From Hymenopus coronatus (taxonomy: Eukaryota > Arthropoda > Insecta > Mantodea > Hymenopodidae), in assembly GCA_030762935.1 (NCBI GenBank), contig CM060899.1, forward strand, positions 19,751,001 to 19,815,000: DNA of 64,000 bases, read 5' to 3'. A program made the translations under genes and the position numbers. Each line of letters opens with the position of its first letter. Positions within the stretch are counted from its first letter, which is position 1. Positions 21,955 to 32,870 of this stretch are shown piece by piece. A model generated the notes under the pieces. That model ran no database searches. It saw only the letters and a program-made list of their open reading frames with translations, and was not told the origin of the DNA.

Positions 21955-22107
21955 TCAAGCATATTACAATTTTCTACATTAGTCTCAGTTACTGCAGAAG
22001 AATCATTGCTTTTCATACTCTCCAAAACTCTTGATTTATTTAAAATTCAATTCTGTAGTATTAATTTAGTTTTTTTTTTCACACAAGCCAGGAACACTTT
22101 TACTAGA
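21955..22107. repeat. Segmental-duplication landmark D, copy 2
   Basis: Counterpart of 2990-3151, again followed by a plus-strand PAL870. Confidence 0.75.
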
Positions 22108-23172
22108 GTCATTTTATTTTCTGTACACGTATCTACCAGGTACATAGTGTTTAGAGAAGGTATTGAATTGCATCCAAAAATTACACCGGAAATACATGTT
22201 TTAAGTCCCCCTGAATCGAGAAAAAGTATTTTTGGAAAATGATCTGTGTTCGTGTGCGTTCCTGTGAGTGTGTGGCTGTGGACAGCATAGCTCAAAAACG
22301 AAATGACCCTTAAATACCAAACTTGGTATTTAAGTTCAGTATCTTTCAAGCATGCGACACGAAGATTTTCAAGTAAATCCCCCACCGCAACTACCTTTCC
22401 TAGGAACTTTTTTCGAAATTTGGAGTAAAAAAGCGTATATTAAAGATATTTACATGACAAATAAAATGTATATGTATAATTTTCTGGGAATAGTTCCTCC
22501 AGGCTACTTTATTCTGGATGAACTTTACGGAATTTTGAACATCTACTAAACCGTAAGAGGTGGACAAAAACTTAACATCAAAAATGTTGAAGACCTTAAA
22601 ACACATAGCTTGCTTTTGAAGTTTGGTATCTTCAAAAATTTCAATTTTCTCAAAAGTAACTAACGATTTTGATTAAAGTGTCAAATATTAAAGATATTTA
22701 CCGGACAAACAAAATGTACATCTTGAATTTTGTGGGAATAGCCTCTGAAGACTACTTTATTCTGGATGATTTTCACGGAATTTTCCATAGCTGCTAAATC
22801 GTAAGAGATGGACAAAAACTTAAAACACAAAAATTGTAGAGTACATTAAAACAAACAATTTATGACATATACATTGTTTTCGTGGAGTTGATCGTTTTGA
22901 CATTTTCCTTGTTTTTGATTTCAACTTTGAAAAACTTATATTTTTTTCATACAGAGATTTGTCAAATACTTTCCATACAAACACAGCAACAGTTTTTGAT
23001 TATCAGTTTAGCCTTTGGCACTCCTTTATATACCTTCTACTTACAAGCAAGCAATAAGAATATTTCTGCTATTTGTTTCTCGATTAGCATGAAGTAAATA
23101 GAAGCATAAGCTTTTTAACAACAGTTTGATGGTGAGAAAGTCAAGTGGATGGAACACATTAGATATTTTTTT
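22108..23172 (+). repeat. Two plus-strand PAL870 pieces in tandem
   Basis: 22108-22612 runs from the palindrome end to the AAAACACATAG landmark. 22613-23172 starts internally at TTTGGTATCTTCA and reaches the family 3' end, where the T-run is expanded. Confidence 0.75.
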
Positions 23173-23189
23173 TTTTTTTTTTTTAATCA

Positions 23190-23295
23190 GGGGACCGTAA
23201 AACTTCTATTTCTGGTGATGTCACGGCATCTAGTTTCTTGTTGGAATGCAATACCTTCTCTATACAATATATACGCATAGAGAAAGTAAAACGAT
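23190..23295 (-). repeat. PAL870 palindrome end only
   Basis: Minus-strand terminal piece ending in ATAGAGAAAGTAAAA. Like 5656-5745 in copy 1, it directly precedes landmark block B. Confidence 0.7.
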
Positions 23296-23655
23296 GTACT
23301 TCTGTTGTATAGGTATTTATGTGATCTCGTATTTGAGGCCAACGGCTGCAAATCTACACATAGAGTACTTATCAAGAAACCAGTGTCGATTATATTGCTT
23401 GGTGAAACACTGAACGTAACACCTTGTTAAAACTTAGACGCCTTTATCAAAACATACAGTCTTTTATTACCAGAACATAAACGAGATATCGATTATCGCT
23501 AGCTACTAATTATGATTAAATCTTAGCCATAAAAGCAAACTATTATCCAATAAATGCCATAACTGCCTCTCGTAAATTAGGTTAAACAACCATGCATTTT
23601 TACTCTCTCCCGTATACACGCGTGCATTACAGTGGAGTTTTCCATTAGATTGTAT
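23296..23655. repeat. Segmental-duplication landmark block B, copy 2
   Basis: Matches 6057-6265 and 45236-45570. It is the most complete copy together with the third, with no SINE inside. Confidence 0.75.
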
Positions 23656-23807
23656 ATATTTTACTTTCTCTGTACGCACTATGTACATAGTGTATAGAGA
23701 AGGTATTACACTCCACCAAAAATTCCATACCGAGATTTCACCGGAAATATAAGTTTTAGGGTCCCCTTTATCTAAAAAAAGTATTTTCGGCAAAAGGGCA
23801 CTGTGTG

Positions 23808-23846
<39 letters not shown>

Positions 23847-24530
23847 CCGTGTCCGAGTGCCCGTGTACTTGGTATTAAAGTTTAGTATCTTCCAGGGATG
23901 CGACACGATGATTTTGAGAAAAATCCCCCACCCCCAACTACCCTTTACATGGAACTTTTTTCAAAAAGTTTGATTTTCTCAAAAATGGCTTTAACGATTT
24001 TGATTGAAATTTCGTATATTAAAGATATTTACCTGATAAATAAATAGTAGATCTTGATTTTTCTGGGAATGGTCTCTGAAGAGTAGTTTATTCTGGATGA
24101 ATTTTACGGAATTTTGCATAACTGCTAAACCGTAACAGATGGACAAAAACTTACTATACGAAAAATGTAGAGCACGTTAAAACACACAATTTATTATAAT
24201 TAACATTTTTTTGGTGGAGTTCATCGTTTTTGAGACATTCCTTGTTTTTGGTTTCTGCTTTGAAAAACTTAAACGTTTTTCATACAGGAATTTGTCAACT
24301 GCTGTCCATACAAACAAAGGAACTTCAGTGACATAGTAACCAGCTTTTGGCTATCACTTTAGCCTTTAGTAGTCCCTTATTTCGCTTCTACTTACAAGCA
24401 AGCAAGTAATAAAACTATTTCTGCTAATTTTGTCTGATTAGCATAAAGTAAATAGAAGTTTAAGCTTTTTAAGAATAATCTGTTGCAGGGATATAGAGAA
24501 AGGCATGTGAATGGTGCATGTCAGATATTT
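23656..24530 (+). repeat. PAL870 copy, full length, expanded (GT)n
   Basis: All landmarks from TTTTACTTTCTCTG and the palindrome to CATGTCAGATATTTT. The internal GT tract (about 23800-23845) is the longest uninterrupted one seen in the family here. Confidence 0.9.
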
Positions 24531-24664
24531 TGATATCTCTAATATGTATTACACAAATATGATTGTATTGTGGTTAAAAAGGTTGAAAAATGTGTTGTAT
24601 ACACATACTGAAAATTTCAACTTTCCACCTCTCATACTTTTTGAGATAAGTATATAAGTAGTCA

Positions 24665-25505
24665 AAAAATCTGATCTGTTACATTCACATGACTTTCTCT
24701 ATATCTGGGCAACAAATTATTTTCAAAAAGGTTATGCTTCTATTTACTTCCTGCTAATCGAGAAAAAATTAGCAGAATTAGTCTTATTACTTGGTTCCTT
24801 GTAAGTAGAAGCGAAATAAGGAAGTACCATAGGTTAAAGTGATAGTCAAACGCTGGTTGCTAGGTGACTGAAGCTCATTTCTTTGTATGGACACCAGATC
24901 ACAAAGTCCTGTATGAGAAAAGTATAACTTTTTTATAGCTGAAACCAAAAACAAGCAATAACTCAAAAACAATCACCTCAACGAAAAAAATGTATACAAC
25001 ATAAATTGTGTGTTTTAAAGTCCTCTACATTTGTTATTTTGTAAGTGTTTGTCCATCTCTTACGGTTTAGAAGTTATGCAAAACTCCGTAAAATTGGCCC
25101 AGAATGATGTAGTCTTCAGAAGGTATGCATTTTATTTGTCAGGTAAATATCTTGAATATACGATATTTTAATCAACATCGTTAGAGCCATTTTTTAGAAA
25201 CTCAAAATTTTCGAAACAAGTTCTATGTAAAGGGTAGTTTGGGGTGAAGGAATTTTTCTCAAAATCTACGTGCCGCATCCCTGGAAGATACTAAACTTAA
25301 ACACCAAATTTGGTGCTTTACCGACTTTTCGTTTTTGAGTTATCGTGTTCACAGACACACGCACACACGGATACACTGACCTTTTTCCGAAAACGCTTCT
25401 TTTAGATAAAGGGAACCCTAAAACATATACTTCCGGTGAAATCTCGGTATCGCATTTTTGGGTGGAGTACAATACCTTCTCTATATACTATGTACATAGT
25501 GCGTA
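24665..25505 (-). repeat. PAL870 copy, full length, left arm of an inverted pair
   Basis: Runs from ATCTGATCTGTTAC to the palindrome, which it shares with the plus copy that follows. Confidence 0.88.
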
Positions 25506-26325
25506 TAGAGAAGGTATTGTACTCCACATATACGTTTTAGGGTTCCCTTTATCTAAAAAAAAGCATTTTCGAAAAGGTCCGTGTGTGTGTGTGTGCCCGT
25601 GTGCCCGTGTATCCATGTGTCTGTGAACACGATAACTCAAAAACGAAAAGTCGGTAAAATACCAAACTTGGTATTTAAGTTAAGTATCTTCCAGGGATGC
25701 GACACGAAGATTTTGAGAAAAATCCCCCCTCCCCAAACTACCCTTTACATGGAACTTTTTTTCGAAAGTTTTGATTTTCTAAATAATGGCTCTAACGATT
25801 TTGATTAAAACATCGTATACTAAAGATATTTAAAATGTATATCTTGAATTTTCTGGGAATAGCCTCTGAAGAGTAGTTTATTCTGGATGAAGTTTACTGA
25901 CTTTTGAAAAACTGCTAAACCATAAGAGATGGACAAAAACTTACTAGACAAAAAATGTAGAGCACATTAAAACACACAATATATGTTATATAATTTTTTT
26001 TCGTGGAGTTCGTCGTTTTTGAGACATTCTTTATTTTTGGTTTCTGTTATGAAAAACGTATACTTTTCTCATACAGGAATTGTCTACTCCTTTCCATATA
26101 AACAAAGGGAATTCATTGATATAGCAACCAGCTTATGACTATCACTTTAACCTATGGTAGTCCTTTATTTCGGTTCTACTTACAAGGAAGCGAGTAATAA
26201 GACCATTTCTGCTAATGTTTTAGTGATTAGCATAAAGTAAATAGAAGTATAAGCTTTTTAAGAATTATTTGTTGCAGGGATATGGAGAAAGTCATGTGAA
26301 TGGTACACACCAGATTTTTTATCTA
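25478..26325 (+). repeat. PAL870 copy, right arm of an inverted pair
   Basis: It starts in the shared palindrome (ACTATGTACATAGTGCG). A stretch of about 35 bp after ATTGTACTCCAC is missing; otherwise it is complete to the family end. Confidence 0.88.
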
Positions 26326-26598
26326 CTTCCTGCTAATTGAGATAAACATTAGCTGGAATAGTCTAATTACTTGTTTCATTGCAACTAGAAGGAGAATAAC
26401 AGAAGCCTAAAATGAGTCAAATCTTTAAAAGCTGGTCGACATTTGAAGTTTGATTAACCTTGCACTTCCAGTAAAACAAAAATCTGATATGCTACATTCA
26501 CATGATGTTCTCTACCTGTTCTACAAGCTTCCTACAAAAGATTATTCTCCTTTCTACACCATATTAATTGATAAAACCATTATAGGAATGTTCTTATT
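26326..26598 (-). repeat. Two small PAL870 pieces
   Basis: 26326-26440 is an internal minus piece (CTACTTCCTGCTAATTGAG). 26480-26598 begins at the family end with ATCTGATATGCTAC. Confidence 0.65.
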
Positions 26599-27368
26599 AT
26601 TACTTTCTCTACACGTACTAAGTACATAGTGTATAGAGAAGGTATTGTATTCCACCCAAAAATTCGATACCGAGATTTCACCGTAAATACGCGTTTTAGG
26701 TCCCCCTGAATTCAAAAAAAGCAAACTTGATATTTTAGTTTATCTTCCAAGGATGCGACACGAAGATTTGCAACAAAATTCCCCCACCCCAACTACCCTT
26801 TACATTGAATATTTTTCGAAAATTTTGATTTTCTCAAAAATGACTCTAATGATTTTGATTAAAATATCTTATATTAAAGATATTTACCTGACAAATAATA
26901 TGTATACCTTGAATTTTCTGGGAATAGCCTCTGAAGACTACTTTATTCTGCAGGAATTTTGCATAGCTGCTAAACCGTAAGAAATGGAGAAAAACTTACC
27001 ATACAAGAAATGTAGAGCACATTAAAACACACAATTTATGTTATATGATTTTTTTTCGAGAATTTGATCGTTTTTGAGATATTCCTTGTTTTTGTTTTCA
27101 GCTTTGAAAAATGTTTCTCATACAGGAATGTGTCAATTCGTGTCCATACAAACAAAGGAACTTCAGTCACCTAGTAACTAGCTTTTGACTTCACCTTAAC
27201 CTATGATACTCCCATATTTCGCTTCTACTTTCAAGGAAGCGAGTAATAAGACTATTTCTGCCAATTTTTCTCGATTAGCTTGAAATAAATAAAAGAATAA
27301 GCTTATTAACAATAATTTGTTACAAGGAAGTAGAGAAAGTCATGTGAATGGAACACATAAGATTTTTT
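26599..27368 (+). repeat. PAL870 copy lacking the (GT)n segment
   Basis: Complete ends, but a deletion removes the stretch from the AAAAAAGCA landmark to TTGATATTTTAG, including the GT tract. Confidence 0.85.
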
Positions 27369-27900
27369 TAGTTTTTAAAAGATGAAGGTAACGATCGGAA
27401 TGAATTAGCCTAAAACGATTGTCAAATGTTTTAAATCTTCGATATGGATTGTCATTGCAACTCGCTTCTTTGCTTGGCAAGGAGTAGAACAAAAGAAAAA
27501 CGGACACTTCCTCTCTGAGGGAAGTTTAAGCATCTCAAATTTAAAACCAATAACAAGGAATATATTTTAGAAACGGTTACCTCCATACAAAAATGTAAGG
27601 ATATAAATTGTGTTTTTGACGAGATCTACATTCTTGTGCAGCAAGTTTTTGTCTATCTTATACGATTTACCAGTATCCAAAATTGGGCAAAATTCATCCA
27701 AAATTAACAGAGGCTATTAGAAGAAAATTCAACCTGTGATGTAAATAGCTTTAATATAAGGAAATTTAATCAAAATTTTTAGTCATTTTTGAGAAAATAA
27801 AAATGTGATTTTTGACCATTTCAGAGTACCTTATCCCCATAATACAACGCAGTTATACTTTCTCACTAAGATTTAGGAACACCTGATTACACTAATATAA
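27369..27900 (-). repeat. Diverged PAL870 fragment
   Basis: Minus internal piece with AAACCAATAACAAGG and a degenerate CTATCTTATACGATTTACC. It is older-looking than neighbouring copies. Confidence 0.6.
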
Positions 27901-28013
27901 AACACTTTCCGGTTTTGATGAAAATAGGCTACTTATATGGAAGAAAACGTAACACGTACAGTTTTTATTTAATTCGATATTTTATATATGTTTTTAGTAT
28001 ATTAGACAGTATA

Positions 28014-29325
28014 TACGAGGTACGTCCAGGAAATAAGTTCCGTTTGGTAATAAAATTAAGCTGTGTACAGATACAGAATAATTATTTATTGCACAATATT
28101 CTACAACTCTTAAACTACTTTTCCACATAACTGCCGAAATTTTGCAGGCATTTGTCATAGCGTGGCACAAGTTTTTGTATACCTTCTTCATAGAAGTTTG
28201 CCACCTGTGTCTTCAAAAAGTTGGAAACATTTTCTTTCAGCTATTCGTCATTGTTGAAGTGTTGGCCGTCAAGGAAAGACTTGAGATGTAAGAACAGATG
28301 AAAGTCGCTAGGAGCGAGGTCAGGGCTGTACGGAGGATGGTCAAACACGTCCCAGCCAAATCCCTGTAGGAGGTTTTTCGTCACATTTGCAATGTGTGGT
28401 CGTGCGTTGTCGTGAAGAAAAACAACACCTTTTCACAGCAATCATCAGCGCTTATTCTGTATTGCGCGGCGCAACTTCCTAAGTGTCTCGCAATAAACAT
28501 CTGCTTTGATTGCTTGACCATGCGGTAAGAAATCAATGAGTAAGATGCCTTTCCAGTCCCAGAACACTGTGCACATCATTTTTCGAGGTGTCAAGAGTTG
28601 TTTAGGCTTAACTTTTACTGGGACTGAAGTGTGCCTCCATTCCCTTGATTGCCGCTTACTTTCAGGGGTGTCGTAAGAAACCCAAGTCCCATCTCCTGTG
28701 ACTATCTGTGTCAGAAATTCTTCGCCGTCTTCGTCATAACGGGTTAAAAACTGAAATGCACTACCCATTCGTTTTGTTTTGTGTTGCTCAGTAAGAATCT
28801 TTGGCCCCCAACGTGAGCAAAGTTTACGAAATTGCAGTTTTTCGGTAACAATTTCATGAATTAGTGATCGTGACCTTTGGGGAAATTCCATAGCGAGAGC
28901 ACTAATTGTAAACTTGCGGTTTTCCTGGATCTTGTCATCAATCGCGCGAACCAGTTCTTCTGTAACCAAAGATGGACGCCCACTTCGTTCTTCATTGAAC
29001 TGTGGGACCCATCTTCTCACCATTGAATCACTCATCGCATTTTGTCGGTAAACTTCGCAAATGTGCCGATAAATTTCAACTGGTTTCACTTTTCTAGCAT
29101 TCAGAAAACGAACCACAGATCTGATTTCACAAGCGGCGGGATTGTCAATCAACACCGACATTGTAAACAAGCACGACAAAGCGTATGTGGCTGACAGTGA
29201 ACTCAAAATGGCGCACGTTTCCTCTCCTTGATACAGAGCGTCTACCGCGCATGTGCGGAACTGCGATCGCAGCGCTGCAGCGGAGATAAATTGAAACGGA
29301 ACTTTCTTTCTGGACGTACCTCGTA
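28014..29325 (-). mobile_element. Complete but inactive mariner element (1312 bp)
   Basis: Terminal inverted repeats open TACGAGGTACGTCCAG on both sides (left 28014 onward, right ending 29325), each followed inward by AAGTTCCGTTT-like sequence. TA flanks both ends (28012-28013 and 29326-29327). The length is typical for mariner. It carries a minus-strand transposase that is interrupted, so it cannot move by itself unless helped. Confidence 0.93.
28100..29206 (-). pseudogene. Mariner transposase, interrupted
   Basis: The first 253 codons are open (29206-28445). They hold a helix-turn-helix region (about residues 40-70, SMVRRWVPQF), a second helical domain with GRPSLV near 76-81, and TGDGTW with the first catalytic aspartate at residue 172. 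FWDWKGILLIDFLP follows near 215-228. The frame then meets stops just after AIQNKR, but continues in the same register with FLHDNARPH (second aspartate) and YSPDLAPSDFHLF, where the PSD aspartate gives DD34D spacing. A further stop occurs near 28250. The likely native start is the second methionine (residue 16), which suits the family length better. With three or more nonsense codons it is dead but recent enough to align without gaps. Confidence 0.9.
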
Positions 29326-29329
29326 TAAT

Positions 29330-29744
29330 TGCGATTGTAAATATATTTTTGCAGCAAAGGATGAATAATAAAGTAACATATTACGCATCTTCATGACGTA
29401 TATATATTTAAAAATAAACCACCCCTTGTGGGCTTCCCTGTTCTGCATCCGTTATCTTCCATGTGCATTGAGCTAATGACAGACGAATGGCAGCTTCAGT
29501 ACTGAGTGGCAATGCGTTACCCTGTGCAGGCAATAAAACTATCAACCATTGCATGGTAAACAGCCTCCAGACTCTCGCCCTTCAGCGGCTTATGGGTCCT
29601 AAAACCTCAGAACTTTAGTTGCTTTCTAAAACTCGCGTTTTTCGGTTTTGCTGTTTCCGGAAAACATTCATTGTTACTATGTATTGTTATTACGTGTTAT
29701 GTAGTTAAATACTGTTCACAGTGGCTTGTACCTCTTCTAGGGGG
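29330..29744. other. Unassigned DNA
   Basis: No recognised element. The sequence is less AT-rich around 29550-29640. Confidence 0.4.
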
Positions 29745-29750
29745 AAATGT

Positions 29751-29990
29751 ATGAACAATCCAAATAACTTTTGGTACATATGTGGTTCTTTCTTGTTGCG
29801 AAGATAGAAACCTAACATTACACCGTTTTTGAAGAAAGCCTATTTTGCATATTTTAAGGTTAAGCTAGAAGATCAAAGTCAATCGTGGGCTCCTCATACT
29901 GTTTGCAAAACATGTAGTGAAGGGCTAAGACAGTGGTACCATGGAAAACAGAAACCAATGAAGTTCGGGATTCCTATGATGTGACGTGAA
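29751..29990 (+). pseudogene. Fragment of a Cys-rich protein typical of arthropod repeats
   Basis: The plus strand reads NNPNNFWYICGSF, one stop, then KPNITPFLKKAYFAYFKVKL, SWAPHTVCKTCSEGLRQW and MKFGIPMM, with a second stop. The CxxC of VCKTC and the earlier CG pair suggest a zinc-binding domain. I recall this pattern from multi-copy, probably transposon-borne, arthropod proteins, but cannot name the family with certainty. It is cut at 29990 by a PAL870 copy. Confidence 0.5.
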
Positions 29991-30690
29991 CAAAAAAAAT
30001 CTGAAGTGCTACACTCACATGACTTTCTCTAGCTGTTCCACAAACTTCTTACATAAGATAATTCTTCTTTCTGCACCTTGCTAATCGGGGTACTTATTAG
30101 CACAATGTTCTTATTACTTAGTTCCTTATAAGTAGGAAGAAAATAAGGGAATACACTAGGCTAAACAGATAGTCAAATGTTTTAAAAGCTGTCGTTACGC
30201 GATTGTCATTACAAATCGCTTCTTTTCTTGGCCAGGAGTAGAACAAAAGAAAAACGGACACTCCCGTCTGAGGAAAGTATAAGTACTTCACAGCTGAAAC
30301 TAATAACAATGAATACCTCGAAAACGGTAAGTTCCACGAGAAAAATGTATATGACATAACGTGTGTATTTTAAAAAAAACCTAAATTTTTTCAATAGCAA
30401 GTTTTTGCCTATCTCTTACGGTTTACTAGTTATACCAAATTAAGCAAAATTCATCCAGAATAAAAAGGTCTTCAGAGGCTATTCCCAGAAAATTCAAGAT
30501 ACACATTTTATTTGTCAGATAAATATCTTTAATATACGATATTTTAATCAAAATCGTTAGAGCCATTTTCAACAAAATCAAAATTTTCGAAAAAAAGTTC
30601 CAAGTAAAGGGTAGTTTGGTGTGGGGGATTTTATCAAAATCTTTGTGTCGCATCCCTGGAAGATACTAAACTTAAATACCAAGTTTGTAA
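29990..30690 (-). repeat. PAL870 copy, truncated
   Basis: Minus copy from ATCTGAAGTGCTAC to TACCAAGTTTG. The palindrome end is missing. Confidence 0.8.
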
Positions 30691-30915
30691 TTTGTAATGA
30701 CAATCGCATAACGACAGCTTTTAAAACATTTGACTCTTGGTTTAGCCTAGTGTATTCCCTTATTTTCTTCCTACTTAAACAGAACTAAATAATAAGAACA
30801 TTGTGCTAATGAGTACCACGATTAGCAAGGTCCAGAAAGAAGAAGAATCTTATGTATGAAGTTTGTAGAACAGCTAGAGAAAGTCATGTGAGTGTAACAA
30901 TCAGAGTTTTTACAT
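30691..30915 (+). repeat. PAL870 3' part
   Basis: Plus piece from ACGACAGCTTTTAAAACATTTG to the family end CAATCAGAGTTTTT. Together with the preceding minus copy it forms an inverted pair. Confidence 0.75.
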
Positions 30916-31630
30916 CAGAAACTGTATTTTTGAAAACCTTAATTTGTGATTTGTGAGAAAACCGTCGTTATAGAGAAAAACGGAAAGCACCATTCAATTT
31001 AGCACATCAAAGTTGTATAAAATCATCTTTCAGGTTGCAAACTGGCGAACAAAATCTAAATTTTTCAGGACGGTGATTGTTCATCTTGAAGCACTCGGCA
31101 ACGAATTTCAAGCAGATTAGTTGTTAGTCTCAATTAGATATTCTCTTTCATTTAAGTGTTGTTTCTTTTTCTTGCACCCAGTCTTCCATACCCTCCAAGA
31201 AAAGGTCTCATCTCTTATCACTGGAGTAGCGTCAGACGGGGAAGGACCTCATTGGTCGAGGGTCAACCAGAGAGTGACAGACGATTTGGCGTAACTAAAT
31301 AATAACGAAGGATATCAACATAACATTTTATTTATAATGTTACAGACCTTACCCTATTTGTTAAGGAAATCCACAATTTGTCAAGATATTTATTGTCTCG
31401 TGGTACCAGTTTTTCAGTGCCGATGTTATAATCAAGGAAGACCCAGCGTGGGGGAAGAAGACGGGAGTGAATTATGGAGGATTTGAAAGCAAATGTTGAT
31501 AAAAGAGCTCAGAAGACCGGGGTTACACTTTGGACACCGTACGTGACTTTTTGGATGGAAAAGATTTCCCAGCCATGAAAGACCTCAAAGTGACATCTTG
31601 GCTCGGATCTTGGGCTCTGAAAGACTGCAT
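30916..31630. other. Mostly unassigned, containing landmark block C, copy 3 side
   Basis: 31110-31235 matches 12165-12275 (ATATTCTCTTTCA, TTTCTTGCACCCA, AGTAGCGTCAG). The remainder shows no gene or repeat. Confidence 0.55.
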
Positions 31631-31639
31631 GTCCATTGT

Positions 31640-31790
31640 AACAATAAATTCTTTGTACAGGTAGAGTCAGACTGCAAAATTCAATACCATAGCCGGGATT
31701 TGAAACACAGATCTCTTCTACTGAGTTATTCCGGCATAGCATTGGATTTCTCAAATGACTCGCATGTTTCTCTGTAAACCACAAGGTGCT
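31640..31790 (-). mobile_element. tRNA-like SINE, family C, diverged
   Basis: The minus strand reads GCCGGAATAACTCAGTAGAAG (A-box-like) and GTTTCAAATCCCGGC (B-box-like), followed by the same AGTCTGACTCTACCTG tail as the element at 31893. Confidence 0.6.
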
Positions 31791-31892
31791 CCCAAATTAT
31801 TTTGAGATGACAATCCCATTGGTGACTTACAATGTTGTAAGTACTTTTAAGTCCCAGGATTCATAGTATAGCCAAAATGGTATAGGTTTAAT

Positions 31893-32150
31893 TGTTTTTT
31901 CACACAAGCCGTGTGTAGGACAGTTGGACAGGTAGAGTCAGACTGTAAAATTCGATGCCATTGCCGGGATTTGAACCACGGATCTTCTAGTCTCCAGCCG
32001 GATGCTTTTCCACTGAGCTATCATGCCGGCATAGCATTGAATGGGAGATCCGTGGTTCAAATCCCGGCTATGGCATTGCATTTTTCAATCCAACTCCTAT
32101 CCTACACATGGCTTGTGTGGAAAACAATAAAACCAATAAATACTTTGATA
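31893..32150 (-). mobile_element. tRNA-like SINE, family C, with inverted arms
   Basis: The centre (minus strand) resembles a tRNA, with TAGCTCAGTGGAAAAGC and GGTTCAAATCCCGG. Arms of about 80-90 bp flank it as an inverted repeat: 31893-31985 (CACACAAGCC outward, GAACCACGGATC inward) and its complement at 32053-32150. Short ends with the same CACACAAGCC motif also occur at 3110 and 22080. Confidence 0.65.
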
Positions 32151-32423
32151 GCACTGACGACTGCGTTGATAAATAGAATACGATACTGTAACTTTGTGAA
32201 TAAAGTTTTGTGTTGATAACTTTCGTTATTATTTAGTTGTGTGTCAATTTCTGGATGGTCCTCATATACTGGTAAATAATTCAGCACTTTACCAAGAAAT
32301 ACCAACATTTGGGCTGTATTTGCCCCTGCTTGCAATACTTACCGATTGCATCAGGTGGTTTTAGTCATAATATGGCAATAAGAGGTGAATAACTCAAATA
32401 ATGAATCTGTATAAGTATTATTG
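32151..32423. other. Unassigned DNA downstream of lectin exon B3
   Basis: No gene or repeat recognised. Confidence 0.4.
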
Positions 32424-32429
32424 TTTAAT
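32424..32429 (-). terminator. Possible poly(A) signal (ATTAAA) of lectin copy 3
   Basis: The variant hexamer ATTAAA lies about 32 nt after the exon B3 stop codon on the minus strand. The canonical AATAAA at the equivalent place in copy 2 is absent. Confidence 0.45.
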
Positions 32430-32460
32430 AAAACACTTTAAATTAAGAGAAAAAATATTT

Positions 32461-32692
32461 TCAGTAGCAGTATGGTACCACTTGGAACTTCTGGTTCCAG
32501 TTACCGTTTTTATGAAACACGATAACGGGAGTACCAGGACTTCGATTCTCTTGATGAATATCGATTACAAGTCCAGTTCGACTTTTGATTGTGAGATCAT
32601 CCTCAAACACCCACTTCTGGTTGTTTCTGCCATGAGGTTCCCAGATGACAAGTCTATTTGGTTGCTCGTTCTGGTTGACATCTAAGACCATC
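32461..32692 (-). CDS. R-type lectin, copy 3, exon B
   Basis: Acceptor TTTATTTACAG ends at 32693. The exon is 232 bp, identical in length to exon B2, and ends in TGA. After the shared glycine codon it has 76 codons. The second trefoil repeat shows MVLDV, RLVIWEPHG and NQKWVF (Q-x-W near 24-27). The third has GLVIDIHQEN (40-49), PVIVFHKNG and NQKFQVVP, in which the usual tryptophan is phenylalanine. Spliced to exon A3 across about 4.1 kb it gives an uninterrupted protein of 129 residues, the size of a single beta-trefoil. Such domains bind galactose-type or other glycans through the LD-x aspartates and an aromatic residue. The particular ligand here is not predictable by eye. Confidence 0.87.
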
Positions 32693-32825
32693 CTGTAAAT
32701 AAAAAAAGGCATTCCATTATTGAGGGACAGGGAGTTAGTACCCTGTAACTTGGTGTTTGCTCCAATCTAATGTCCAATGCATCTTATTACTTTCTTTAGT
32801 ACCTATGTACAATGTACATTGTACT

Positions 32826-32870
32826 TAGAGGTCGCGCCGTGACCGAATTCTTAGACCACTCGCCTCTCAC
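32826..32870 (+). mobile_element. 5' head of SINE family B
   Basis: GGTCGCGCCGTGACCGA followed by CCACTCGCCTCTCACC matches the tRNA-like head of the SINE at 52183. It is broken at once by a PAL870 palindrome end, so only the first 45 bp are present. Confidence 0.6.
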
